A stretch of 16,994 nucleotides of DNA from CAZLGO01 sp964559295 (GTDB lineage Archaea > Methanobacteriota > Methanobacteria > Methanobacteriales > Methanobacteriaceae): positions 1 to 16,994 of the forward strand of contig CAZLGO010000036.1 of assembly GCA_964559295.1 (NCBI GenBank). The letters are read 5' to 3'. Under the pieces are notes generated by a model, which searched no databases, was not told the origin of the DNA, and saw only the letters and a program-made list of their open reading frames with translations. The first letter of the stretch is position 1. Each line of letters begins with the position of its first letter. The position numbers were made by a program, and so were the translations under genes. Of the stretch, positions 1 to 6,285 are shown piece by piece.

Positions 1-65
1 TAATTGGAAGCACGATAATGGAGGAAAAACAGGTATCCCTGATACCTCAACTGGTCAAGAAATAG
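1..65 (+). CDS. mvhG: 3' end of an upstream gene, probably hydrogenase small subunit MvhG (partial)
   Basis: The frame starting at base 3 stays open for 20 codons and stops at TAG 63-65; the peptide ends in QVSLIPQLVKK. The stop lies 9 bases before the mvhA ATG, as expected for a co-transcribed neighbour. In Methanobacteriales the gene directly upstream of mvhA in the mvhDGAB operon is mvhG, which encodes the iron-sulfur small subunit, so identity is inferred from position. The fragment carries no cysteine motif or other diagnostic feature, so the name is tentative while the presence of a coding end is fairly safe. Confidence 0.5.
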   Translation, partial: IGSTIMEEKQVSLIPQLVKK

Positions 66-74
66 GGTGGTAAT

Positions 75-1526
75 ATGAAACAAATAGAGATAAGTCCTGT
101 AACTAGGATTGAAGGACATGCGAAGATCACCGTCCAACTGGATGACTCAGGAGCGGTCTCAGATGCTCATTTTCATGTCATGGAAATAAGGGGATTTGAG
201 AAGTTTCTGGAAGGGGCTGCGATTGAGGAAGCACCACGTATTACCCCAAGAATATGTGGTATATGCCAGACAGCCCATCACTTATCATCTGTTAAAGCTA
301 CAGATGCTATATTTGGACTTCAACCACCAGAAACAGCTCAAAAATTAAGGGAACTCATGCTGCTTGGTCAGTACATTCACTCACATTCACTTCACTTCTA
401 TTTCCTTGGTGCACCAGACCTTGTAATTGGTCCTGAAGCAGATCCAGCTGAGAGAAACGTTGTTGGGATCATAAAAAAGGATCCTGACCTTGCAAAGATG
501 GCAATAAAAACAAGGGCAATTGGACAAGAAATAACAAGTGTTGTAGGTGGAAAACCAATTCACCCAGTTACTGCTGTCCCTGGGGGTCAAACTAAGGCTC
601 TAACTCAAGAGGAAAGAGATAAACTTTTATCGGATGCTAAAGAAGCGATTGGACTCATAGAATCTGGTATTGAAGTTGCAAAACCATTATTTGCAGAATA
701 CAGTGAAGCTATTGAGACATTAGGACCAGTTGAAACCTATTTTGGAGGATTAACCAACAATGGGGATCTACAATTCTACGACGGCCCAATGAAGATCATT
801 GACAAGGATGGAAACGCAGTCCACGAATTTGAAGCTTCTGATTATTTGGACTACATACAAGAAAAGGTCCAGCCATGGTCCTATTTAAAATTCCCATTCT
901 TGAAACATGTTGGATTCCCAGATGGAAATTATAGGGTAGGACCTCTTGCAAGATTGAATATAGTAGATAATGTTCCAACCGAAAAGGCAGGAGCTCTCTT
1001 TGGTGAATACAGAGATAATTACGGAATTGCTCAGAATACACTTTTGTATCATTATGCTCGTTTAATCGAGCTGATGTACGCTGCTGAAAGGGCTGCTGAA
1101 CTTTTAGAGGATGATGCAATAACAGGTACAGACATAAGAAAACCAATCAGCGAACCATTGATGACAAAAGAAGAAGCAAAAGAATCTGACAAGAGAAAAA
1201 GAGGAGTTGGAATAGTTGAAGCACCAAGAGGTTCACTGATACACGATTATGAAACAGACGGAGCAGGTTTTATAACCCGTGCAAACCTCATAGTTGCAAC
1301 CGGTCAGAACAATCTATCGATGGATATAGGAGTAAGAGAAACAGCAAAAGCAATGATAAAAGGAGATGAAGTCTCAGAAGGGCTCAAAAACAAGCTTGAA
1401 ATGATTGTAAGAGCTTATGACCCCTGTCTTTCATGTGCAACTCACATGATCAACGGGGAGTCTCCACTTCTTGTGGATATACACGACAGCGACGGAATAC
1501 TTATTAAAAGACATGTTTTGAGCTGA
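75..1526 (+). CDS. mvhA: F420-non-reducing [NiFe]-hydrogenase large subunit MvhA
   Basis: This is the catalytic large subunit of the methyl-viologen-reducing hydrogenase. In methanogens it oxidises H2 and passes electrons through MvhG and MvhD to heterodisulfide reductase in the cytoplasmic electron-bifurcating complex. The 483-residue protein opens with the family signature ISPVTRIEGHAKI. Both nickel-binding motifs are present: L1 RICGIC (Cys61, Cys64) near the N-terminus and L2 DPCLSCATH (Cys451, Cys454, His457) near the C-terminus. Twenty-six residues follow His457; in this family a maturation endopeptidase removes such a tail after the His. Both L2 cysteines are encoded by TGT, so this is not a selenocysteine variant. 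The ATG follows a GGGTGGTAAT ribosome site. No mvhB polyferredoxin gene follows. Confidence 0.93.
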   Translation: MKQIEISPVTRIEGHAKITVQLDDSGAVSDAHFHVMEIRGFEKFLEGAAIEEAPRITPRICGICQTAHHLSSVKATDAIFGLQPPETAQKLRELMLLGQYIHSHSLHFYFLGAPDLVIGPEADPAERNVVGIIKKDPDLAKMAIKTRAIGQEITSVVGGKPIHPVTAVPGGQTKALTQEERDKLLSDAKEAIGLIESGIEVAKPLFAEYSEAIETLGPVETYFGGLTNNGDLQFYDGPMKIIDKDGNAVHEFEASDYLDYIQEKVQPWSYLKFPFLKHVGFPDGNYRVGPLARLNIVDNVPTEKAGALFGEYRDNYGIAQNTLLYHYARLIELMYAAERAAELLEDDAITGTDIRKPISEPLMTKEEAKESDKRKRGVGIVEAPRGSLIHDYETDGAGFITRANLIVATGQNNLSMDIGVRETAKAMIKGDEVSEGLKNKLEMIVRAYDPCLSCATHMINGESPLLVDIHDSDGILIKRHVLS

Positions 1527-1534
1527 TAAAGTCT

Positions 1535-1576
1535 CCTCTTTTTAATTTTTTTATTCTATTTTTATTTTCTAAATTT
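1535..1576 (+). terminator. T-rich transcription terminator after mvhA
   Basis: Directly after the mvhA stop the plus strand holds several T-tracts (1539-1543, 1546-1552, 1559-1563, 1565-1568 and the run ending near 1579) with no hairpin. Runs of U in the transcript are the usual intrinsic termination signal in archaea. This suggests that the mvh transcript ends here and that the next gene has its own promoter. Confidence 0.6.
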
Positions 1577-1589
1577 TTTAAGTACAGAA

Positions 1590-1598
1590 ATTTAAAAC
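1590..1598 (+). promoter_or_regulatory. Possible TATA box for the Roadblock-domain gene
   Basis: ATTTAAAAC, preceded by the purine-rich CAGAA, resembles an archaeal BRE/TATA pair. It would place the transcription start near 1620, about 30 bases before the ATG at 1652. The region is AT-rich throughout, so chance matches are common. Confidence 0.35.
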
Positions 1599-1651
1599 CA
1601 TAAAAACAATAAGTAGATAAAATAATTTACATCTAATCATAATGTGATCAT

Positions 1652-2734
1652 ATGGCCAATCGGAGCATGGAAAAGCAGTTAAAAGAAATTTTAGGCGATT
1701 TAAGTAAGGTAAGTGGCATAGATGGGAGTTTAATTGTTGATGGTGATGGAAATGTCCTATGCCATCATATGTTGGAGGAGTCTGATGTTTCTCTTTTTGG
1801 ATCAATGGCCCATGTGATCACCTCTTCATCAAAAAGATTATTAAATGCAGCTGAACAGGGAAAAATTGAAAGAGTATTGGTAGAATCCAGAAAGGGTAAG
1901 GTTCTTTTTTTACATTTAGGAAATGTAAATTTGATTGTGTTGATGGAAAGCGGTGCAAATCTTGGTTTGGTAATGATTTCAGCTAAAAAAGCCGCCAATA
2001 AAATAGTTCGAATTACAGCAGACCTATTCCCAATTGTATCTGAGGAATTAGAGGTTCCTCCAGAAAAGGTTGAATTAGAAGAGGAGAAAGCAAAAATTCA
2101 GCATGAAGCTGAAATAAAATCAGAAAGCGCAGAAATCCAGGCTGGTGCAGAGGTAAAAGCAGAAGAAGTAGAAATTCAGCATGAGGCTGAAGTGGAAGTA
2201 GAAAGCGCAGAAGTTCAAGTTGAAGAACCATCTGTACATATCCCCGTTATAAAACCACCCATTTCGTTTCCAGAATTACCAAAGGATGTTAAAGTACCCG
2301 AGGGATCTGAAGAGCGATCTAATTTGATTTTAGACATATACGAAGCAATATTTTTAGCAATGTCCATAGGGGCAAGTAAAATTATGGGTGTGGCTCCTGC
2401 AAGAGGTATGACTAAAAAATTTCTGCCTGTGGAGAGCTGTCAGAAGTTATTAGACGGAGTAAGCGTGAAAAGTAATTCTACAGTTGATTTTGATAAAATA
2501 AGAGAAAATGCCCAGAAAATACCTCCAGATGAAAGAGAAAATGAATTCATAACCGATTTCAGCAAAATCATTCATGTTATAACAGAAGGCTATGGTAAGG
2601 TAATGGGATATGATGCTTTCAGGGGAATGATTAGAGCGGAATTTAAGATGATTGACGATTCCTTTGGAGAATCAATGGAGAAGCTGGGGATAAAAGAGAA
2701 AATTCATCCAGAATTAGCTATTTTATTCAAATAA
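1652..2734 (+). CDS. Roadblock/LC7-domain protein with repetitive acidic linker and unknown C-terminal domain
   Basis: The 360-residue product has three parts. Residues about 5-120 look like a Roadblock/LC7 domain (GIDGSLIVDGDGNVLCHH, then GKVLFLHLGNVNLIVLME and GLVMISAKKAANKI); such domains dimerise and often scaffold or regulate small GTPases and other partners. Residues about 130-200 are a Glu-rich linker with an imperfect 26-residue repeat (IQHEAE at 149 and again at 175). Residues about 220-360 form a mostly helical domain (YEAIFLAMSIGASKIMGVAP, then HVITEGYGKVMGYDAFRGM) that I do not recognise. No signal peptide or membrane helix is visible, so it is probably cytosolic. The ATG follows GTGATCAT; an in-frame ATG four codons later is an alternative start. 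Its molecular role is unknown, and a T-rich terminator separates it from mvhA. Confidence 0.8.
   Translation: MANRSMEKQLKEILGDLSKVSGIDGSLIVDGDGNVLCHHMLEESDVSLFGSMAHVITSSSKRLLNAAEQGKIERVLVESRKGKVLFLHLGNVNLIVLMESGANLGLVMISAKKAANKIVRITADLFPIVSEELEVPPEKVELEEEKAKIQHEAEIKSESAEIQAGAEVKAEEVEIQHEAEVEVESAEVQVEEPSVHIPVIKPPISFPELPKDVKVPEGSEERSNLILDIYEAIFLAMSIGASKIMGVAPARGMTKKFLPVESCQKLLDGVSVKSNSTVDFDKIRENAQKIPPDERENEFITDFSKIIHVITEGYGKVMGYDAFRGMIRAEFKMIDDSFGESMEKLGIKEKIHPELAILFK
2093..2230 (+). repeat. 78-bp in-frame repeat inside the Roadblock gene
   Basis: A unit starting with K-I-Q-H-E-A-E at 2093 recurs as E-I-Q-H-E-A-E at 2171, a period of 78 bases (26 codons). The second copy is shortened at about 2230 and shares the following E-S-A-E-(I/V)-Q segment. 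It encodes a strongly acidic, Glu/Ala/Val-rich linker, and copy number may differ between strains. Confidence 0.75.
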
Positions 2735-2744
2735 TCCACTATAA

Positions 2745-3015
2745 CCATATCGTAATCAGTTTTTGATAAATTGTCTATACCTAAGATTTCAGCAAAGTGG
2801 TCTTAAAATACTCCTTTTTATCTCCATGGAAGCTGTCAGCAGAAGAGTTATTGGAACTAGATAAGATATACCTTCACTATTTCAAGTTCATCAAACCATC
2901 AAATTCCTTGATTATTTTCATTAGAGTCAATACAAATGCTAAGGCCATATAAGTGTTAATAACAGCCAAAAAACCGAAGTGTATCTTCGCATATTCTGCA
3001 CCGTGAGTTATCGTT
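2745..3015 (-). pseudogene. Decayed DDE-type transposase remnant
   Basis: The 2735-3210 stretch has no intact gene. On the minus strand, one frame from about 3012 down to 2881 reads ITHGAEYAKIHFGF, then YMALAFVLTLMKIIKEFDGL, and stops. A second frame within about 2795-2870 reads ADSFHGDKKEYFKTTLL. Order and content match the catalytic core of IS-family DDE transposases: a K-(I/L)-H stretch before the first Asp, a '...LAFVxT...F..LL' segment, then 'AD..Y..K..F'. Catalytic residues appear to be lost and the frames are broken by stops and shifts. This is pattern recognition by eye, with no IS-family assignment and no terminal repeats found. The remaining 3016-3180 segment shows nothing I can name. 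Confidence 0.4.
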
Positions 3016-3182
3016 TAAATACCTTTTTTATTTCATGTTGGATTGAGATATTCAATGCCCATAAAGTAATCGAACAAATTTTAAGTAGGTAATATACCAA
3101 ATATAGAAAGAGTCATACCTAATCCTTGTCCTTTATTGTAGATTAATCTCCAGATCTTTGTTAATATGCACCGATATCTTCA

Positions 3183-3190
3183 TTTTATAG
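3183..3190 (+). promoter_or_regulatory. Possible TATA element upstream of nadA
   Basis: TTTTATAG lies 24-31 bases before the nadA ATG at 3214, and a second AT-rich stretch (GTATAATAAAA) sits closer to the gene. With the usual archaeal spacing the transcript would start almost at the start codon, giving a very short leader. The evidence is weak because the whole region is AT-rich. Confidence 0.3.
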
Positions 3191-3213
3191 CTGTATAATA
3201 AAATAGGAACATG

Positions 3214-4137
3214 ATGCTTATGTTAAATGATCTGCAAAAGGAAATTATAAAGCTTAAAGAAGAAAAAAATGCAATAATACTGGCTCACAATTATCAAACA
3301 GGAGACATACAGGATATTGCGGACTTTATAGGAGATTCACTTGAACTTTGTGTAAAAGCATCTCAGATCGAGGAATCAGAGCTTGTGGTCTTCTGTGGAG
3401 TTGATTTTATGGCAGAGACTGCTGCAATACTTAATCCAGATAAAAAGATCCTGATTCCAGATGTTGGGGCAGAATGTCCAATGGCACATATGCTCCCTGC
3501 AACTGAAGTAAGAAAAGCAAAAGAAAAATATCCGGATGCTGCAACTGTATTATATATCAATACACTGGCAGAGGCAAAAGCAGAAGCAGATATAATCTGT
3601 ACTTCTTCTAACGCTGTTTCTGTGGTTGAAAGTCTCAAAGAGGATAGGGTACTCTTCGGACCAGATTGGAACCTTGCATGGTACGTATCCCAGCATGTTG
3701 ACAAGGAGATAATCCCCATACCAGAGAATGGATACTGTTACGTTCATAAGATGTTTAATTTAGGAGATCTTTTCTTTTTGAGGGAAAAATATCCTGATTT
3801 TGAAATGTTAGTGCATCCAGAATGCGATCCAGAAGTTCAAGAATTTGCAGATCATGTTCTAAGCACTGGAGGCATGATAAGACACGTTGCAGCATCTCAA
3901 AGGGACGCTTTTATAATCGGAACAGAAGTGGACCTCGTTACAAGACTTAGACGGGAAAACCCCAAAAAAACCATCTTGCCAGCTTTAAGTGAAGCCATAT
4001 GCGAAACCATGAAGCTCCATACTCTTGGTAAAGTTAAAGATTCCCTTATAAATGAAAAATTTGTGGTAAAAGTTGATAAAAAGATATCAAATAAGGCAAG
4101 AAGAGCTATAGAGAGAATGCTTGAGGCAACCTTTTAA
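3214..4137 (+). CDS. nadA: Quinolinate synthase NadA
   Basis: NadA condenses iminoaspartate with dihydroxyacetone phosphate to form quinolinate, the precursor of the NAD pyridine ring, using a [4Fe-4S] cluster. The protein has the expected length of about 305 residues and family motifs including AIILAHNYQ, FIGDSLELC, CGVDFMAETA, TSSNA and HPEC. Counting from the first in-frame ATG (3211), the likely cluster ligands are Cys89 (AECPMA), Cys171 (GYCYVH) and Cys259 (ICETMK). Three ATGs lie close together (3211, 3214, 3220). The AGGA at about 3205 suits 3214 or 3220 better than 3211, so the exact start is open. No nadB or nadC is adjacent. The final codons ACC-TTT-TAA coincide with the first arm of the hairpin-repeat cluster that follows. 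Confidence 0.93.
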   Translation: MLMLNDLQKEIIKLKEEKNAIILAHNYQTGDIQDIADFIGDSLELCVKASQIEESELVVFCGVDFMAETAAILNPDKKILIPDVGAECPMAHMLPATEVRKAKEKYPDAATVLYINTLAEAKAEADIICTSSNAVSVVESLKEDRVLFGPDWNLAWYVSQHVDKEIIPIPENGYCYVHKMFNLGDLFFLREKYPDFEMLVHPECDPEVQEFADHVLSTGGMIRHVAASQRDAFIIGTEVDLVTRLRRENPKKTILPALSEAICETMKLHTLGKVKDSLINEKFVVKVDKKISNKARRAIERMLEATF

Positions 4138-4247
4138 ACAACCTTTTAGAAAAAGGTTGATCAAAACAACCTCTTTGGAAAAGTGTTGATGCAAACACCA
4201 CCTTTGATGAACCTTTATTAAAGGTTCTTAGGAACGTTGATCAAAAC
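4128..4247 (+). repeat. Cluster of hairpin repeats ending in GTTGATCAAAAC (left of the ATPase)
   Basis: Immediately after nadA there is a perfect stem of AACCTTTT (4140-4147) with AAAAGGTT (4151-4158), continuing into GATCAAAAC to 4167. A degenerate copy fills 4168-4196 and keeps the spacing but not the pairing. A third unit has the palindrome GAACCTTTATTAAAGGTTC (4209-4227) followed by GTTGATCAAAAC (4236-4247). Related units occur beyond the ATPase gene at about 5997-6048. The hairpins lack the T-run of an archaeal terminator. They look like small dispersed intergenic palindromic repeats; function is unknown. Confidence 0.7.
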
Positions 4248-4537
4248 TTTAGGTTAATCCTTCGAACCGAACCCTCTTCACAGTTAGGTGACATAAACTT
4301 GCCTTTGGATCACCCTCTCATAAAGGATTCTTTGGACTGATCCAATTTGTGGATCGTTCAAACTTCAGAAACAGGTAGTGAAAATATGACATCATGATTT
4401 CCATTGTAGGTCGTTTTGTAAAATTCGAGATAACAAATTCTCGAGATTAGCCTTCGGAATAGGATAACAGGTTGATAGAGATGCCTTTTTAGGGAGAGCT
4501 GTTAAAAAATTATAATTTGCAAGATGTATTTGTATTG
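4248..4537. other. Non-coding stretch before the assembly gap; no gene recognised
   Basis: No convincing gene or RNA is visible. A minus-strand frame between 4392 and 4537 is open and continues into the N gap, reading for example FLTALPKKASLSTCYPI, but most of its nominal length lies in unknown bases and it has no supported start. It may be the remnant end of a mobile or repeat-associated gene cut by the gap. Confidence 0.4.
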
Positions 4538-4637
4538 NNNNNNNNNNNNNNNNNNNNNNNNNNNNNNNNNNNNNNNNNNNNNNNNNNNNNNNNNNNNNNN
4601 NNNNNNNNNNNNNNNNNNNNNNNNNNNNNNNNNNNNN
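4538..4637. other. Assembly gap of 100 N
   Basis: Exactly 100 N are present, the conventional size for a scaffold gap of unknown length. The right edge opens directly onto a perfect tandem repeat, so the assembler probably failed in a longer repeat array. True distance and content here are unknown. Confidence 0.97.
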
Positions 4638-4739
4638 TGAAGTACAATATAAATTATATGTAACGTGATACACATTATCTATTGTGAAGTACAATATAAA
4701 TTATATGTAACGTGATACACATTATCTATTGTGAAGTAC
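4638..4739 (+). repeat. 47-bp perfect tandem repeat (two full copies plus an 8-bp third start)
   Basis: Two identical 47-bp units run 4638-4684 and 4685-4731, head to tail without spacers, and a third begins TGAAGTAC at 4732-4739 before diverging. Each unit contains the AT-rich near-palindrome ATATAAATTATAT (4647-4659 and 4694-4706), which resembles a TATA box, and the segment GTAACGTGATAC. Because the array starts at the gap, the real copy number may be higher. There are no spacers, so it is not a CRISPR. It could be an iterated promoter or operator for the ATPase gene, an iteron-like site, or a neutral satellite. Confidence 0.85.
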
Positions 4740-4751
4740 GTTATTTAGGTT

Positions 4752-4763
4752 GGTGATCATATA
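4752..4763 (+). promoter_or_regulatory. Ribosome binding site pointing to an ATA start codon
   Basis: GGTGATCAT is followed immediately by ATA at 4761, in frame with the ATPase. Elsewhere in this window GGTGATACG precedes the porD ATG, and GTGATCAT precedes the ATG of the Roadblock gene, with the same spacing. This argues that translation starts, or once started, at 4761 with the codon now read as ATA. Confidence 0.55.
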
Positions 4764-5951
4764 GAAGTTATTCCATGGGGTACAGACGCAGAGCTAACTG
4801 ATGAACAGTTTTACAATCGAGAAGAGGAGATTTTATGGATAAGGAATCTCTTGGAGACCACTTCAAAGGGTTCTCCTCCAACCATCATGGTTCTTGGGAT
4901 TAGGGGAGTAGGGAAGACAGTGTTAATTAAAAAAATAAAGAAGGAACTTCAAGATGATTATCTGATCAGCTATCTGGATCTATCCACTACATCAGGATAT
5001 CAGATGGGAAAATTAACCGAGATTGGTATAATGGAAGATCTCTATGGATGCTGGATGGAGGAATGTAAAAACAAGAAAATCCTAACTGTTTTTAAAAAAA
5101 TGTCAAAATGGTTTAAAACCAAAAAAATCGGAATAAAAGATGTCATAGATTTTGGAGGGTATCCAGTTCCACTGCCGGAAACAGAAAATGATTATAAAAA
5201 GCTTTCAAAGTTCGTTTTGGACCTACCACAAAAAATCTACGAAGAACACGCAAACAGCATAAAAGGCGCAATTATGATTATCGACGAATTTCAGATTCTC
5301 AGTGAACTTGGGAGCAGATTAGATGCATTTTTATGGTTTTTTCGAAGCGTAATTCAGAATCAAAAAAATGTGGCATATGTTTTTTTAGGATCCTTGACTT
5401 CCATGGATTCCATGGTCAGGAAGATAGCGGGAGGTGAAGGTGTTTTTGGAGGTAGGATGTTAAGTGTGGAGATAAAGCCTTTTTCAAAGAAAACCGTAAG
5501 AAATTACTTAAAAGAGAGGTTACCATCATTAATCCTAGAAGAAGATGGTTTTGATAGATTCTATGAATGTACCAAAGGGATACCATTTCACGTTAACACC
5601 TTTGCAAAGCTGCTCCAAAAGGAAACTCCTTTGAATGGAAATAAAGTAGGGGAGGAATTTCAAAAAACCTTACCATTTCTCGCTGTTCACATAATAAATC
5701 AATGGAGCAGACTTACTCTGCAGGAGCAAACTATTATAACAAAACTCCTCGAAAAGCCATTGAAGAGAAAGAGGATAGCGAATGCTTTAGGTGTAACTAC
5801 AGGTTCGTTGAGTGCTCCTCTTAAAAGATTACAGGAACGTGGTCTCATTAAATCAGAAGAGGGAGTTTATGATATTTCGGAACCTATCTTAAAAGCCTGG
5901 CTTATTAAAGAATACAATGAAAAGGGAATTTTCCCCTATCGGAGTATTTGA
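4761..5951 (+). CDS. Archaeal P-loop ATPase with C-terminal winged helix; start codon unorthodox
   Basis: This appears to be a member of the archaeal ATPase family (AAA/STAND-like, ATPase_2 type), whose cellular roles are mostly unknown. Numbering from codon 4761 (396 residues): the N-terminal segment FYNREEEILWIRNLLE at about 17-32 is typical of the family; Walker A GIRGVGKT at 46-53; Walker B IMIIDE at about 171-176; a sensor-like AYVFLGSLTSM at about 205-215; and a C-terminal helix-turn-helix (RKRIANALGVTTGSLSAPLKRL) that suggests DNA binding. The first conventional start in frame is TTG at 4851, but that would remove the conserved N-terminal segment and it has no SD. The frame is open upstream to TAG 4746-4748. 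The gene sits alone between repeat clusters, downstream of the 47-bp array. It may be silenced, start at ATA, or carry an assembly error. Confidence 0.8.
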   Translation: MEVIPWGTDAELTDEQFYNREEEILWIRNLLETTSKGSPPTIMVLGIRGVGKTVLIKKIKKELQDDYLISYLDLSTTSGYQMGKLTEIGIMEDLYGCWMEECKNKKILTVFKKMSKWFKTKKIGIKDVIDFGGYPVPLPETENDYKKLSKFVLDLPQKIYEEHANSIKGAIMIIDEFQILSELGSRLDAFLWFFRSVIQNQKNVAYVFLGSLTSMDSMVRKIAGGEGVFGGRMLSVEIKPFSKKTVRNYLKERLPSLILEEDGFDRFYECTKGIPFHVNTFAKLLQKETPLNGNKVGEEFQKTLPFLAVHIINQWSRLTLQEQTIITKLLEKPLKRKRIANALGVTTGSLSAPLKRLQERGLIKSEEGVYDISEPILKAWLIKEYNEKGIFPYRSI

Positions 5952-5996
5952 TATGCAAATTAAACCTTTTGCACGAGATTATAGCAAAGTCAATCA

Positions 5997-6048
5997 AACC
6001 TTTAATAAAGTTGATCAAAACGCATTCGTGAACTTTTATAAAAAGTTC
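5997..6048 (+). repeat. Hairpin repeats with GTTGATCAAAAC (right of the ATPase)
   Basis: AACCTTTA is followed after one base by TAAAGTT, running into GTTGATCAAAAC (6010-6021). A second stem pairs GAACTTTT (6030-6037) with AAAAGTTC (6041-6048). The unit matches the cluster at 4128-4247 in sequence and orientation, so related repeats bracket the gap, array and ATPase. They also lie between the convergent ATPase and sulfur-carrier genes, where they might affect transcript 3' ends, although neither ends in a long T-run. Confidence 0.65.
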
Positions 6049-6083
6049 TTTGTAGCAATCCTTTTTAAAGCATTTTTAGAAGT

Positions 6084-6284
6084 TTAGCCCCCGTATATCA
6101 CTCTTATTATCTCAACAATGTCTCCGTCCTCAAGAGGTTCCTCTTCCATGGCAATTTCATTATTCTTCTTTACCACAACCGCTTCAGATGGCATATCAAT
6201 TTGCTCTAATAAGTTTTTTATGGTTGTATTTTCTGGAATTTCTTTGATTTTCTTATCCGCCCCAATAATAAGTGCTATTTTCAT
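6084..6284 (-). CDS. ThiS/MoaD-like ubiquitin-fold sulfur carrier
   Basis: The 66-residue protein ends in YGG. The C-terminal Gly-Gly is the site that is adenylated and thiocarboxylated in ThiS, MoaD, TtuB and archaeal SAMP proteins. The fold pattern fits: a beta strand MKIALIIG, the helix TTIKNLLEQIDM, then AVVVKKNNEIA and the family's L-x-D-G-D-x-(V/I)-x-(I/L) motif as LEDGDIVEII. I start it at ATG 6284, one base after the stop of the upstream thiolase gene and behind GGGAG. The open frame extends further upstream, but that part overlaps the thiolase and has no family resemblance. Position next to a TtuA/Ncs6-type enzyme suggests that it delivers sulfur for tRNA 2-thiolation, although a role in molybdopterin or thiamine synthesis cannot be excluded. 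Confidence 0.85.
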   Translation of the reverse strand: MKIALIIGADKKIKEIPENTTIKNLLEQIDMPSEAVVVKKNNEIAMEEEPLEDGDIVEIIRVIYGG

Positions 6285-6285
6285 G

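Noticed and set aside
4240..4360. Possible tRNA (GGTTCGAA-like T-loop on the minus strand)
   Set aside because: No acceptor stem, anticodon arm or D arm could be folded around it.
4392..4694. Minus-strand open frame across the N gap
   Set aside because: About a third of it is unknown bases and its start lies in the tandem repeat. The readable part is too short to name, so it is mentioned only as a possible remnant.
4638..4739. CRISPR array
   Set aside because: The 47-bp units are directly adjacent with no spacers between them, and no cas gene is in the window.
4851..5951. Orc1/Cdc6 replication initiator, with the repeats as an origin
   Set aside because: The ATPase motifs and N-terminal REEE segment fit the archaeal ATPase_2-type family rather than Orc1/Cdc6, and the repeats do not resemble origin recognition boxes with a G-rich end.
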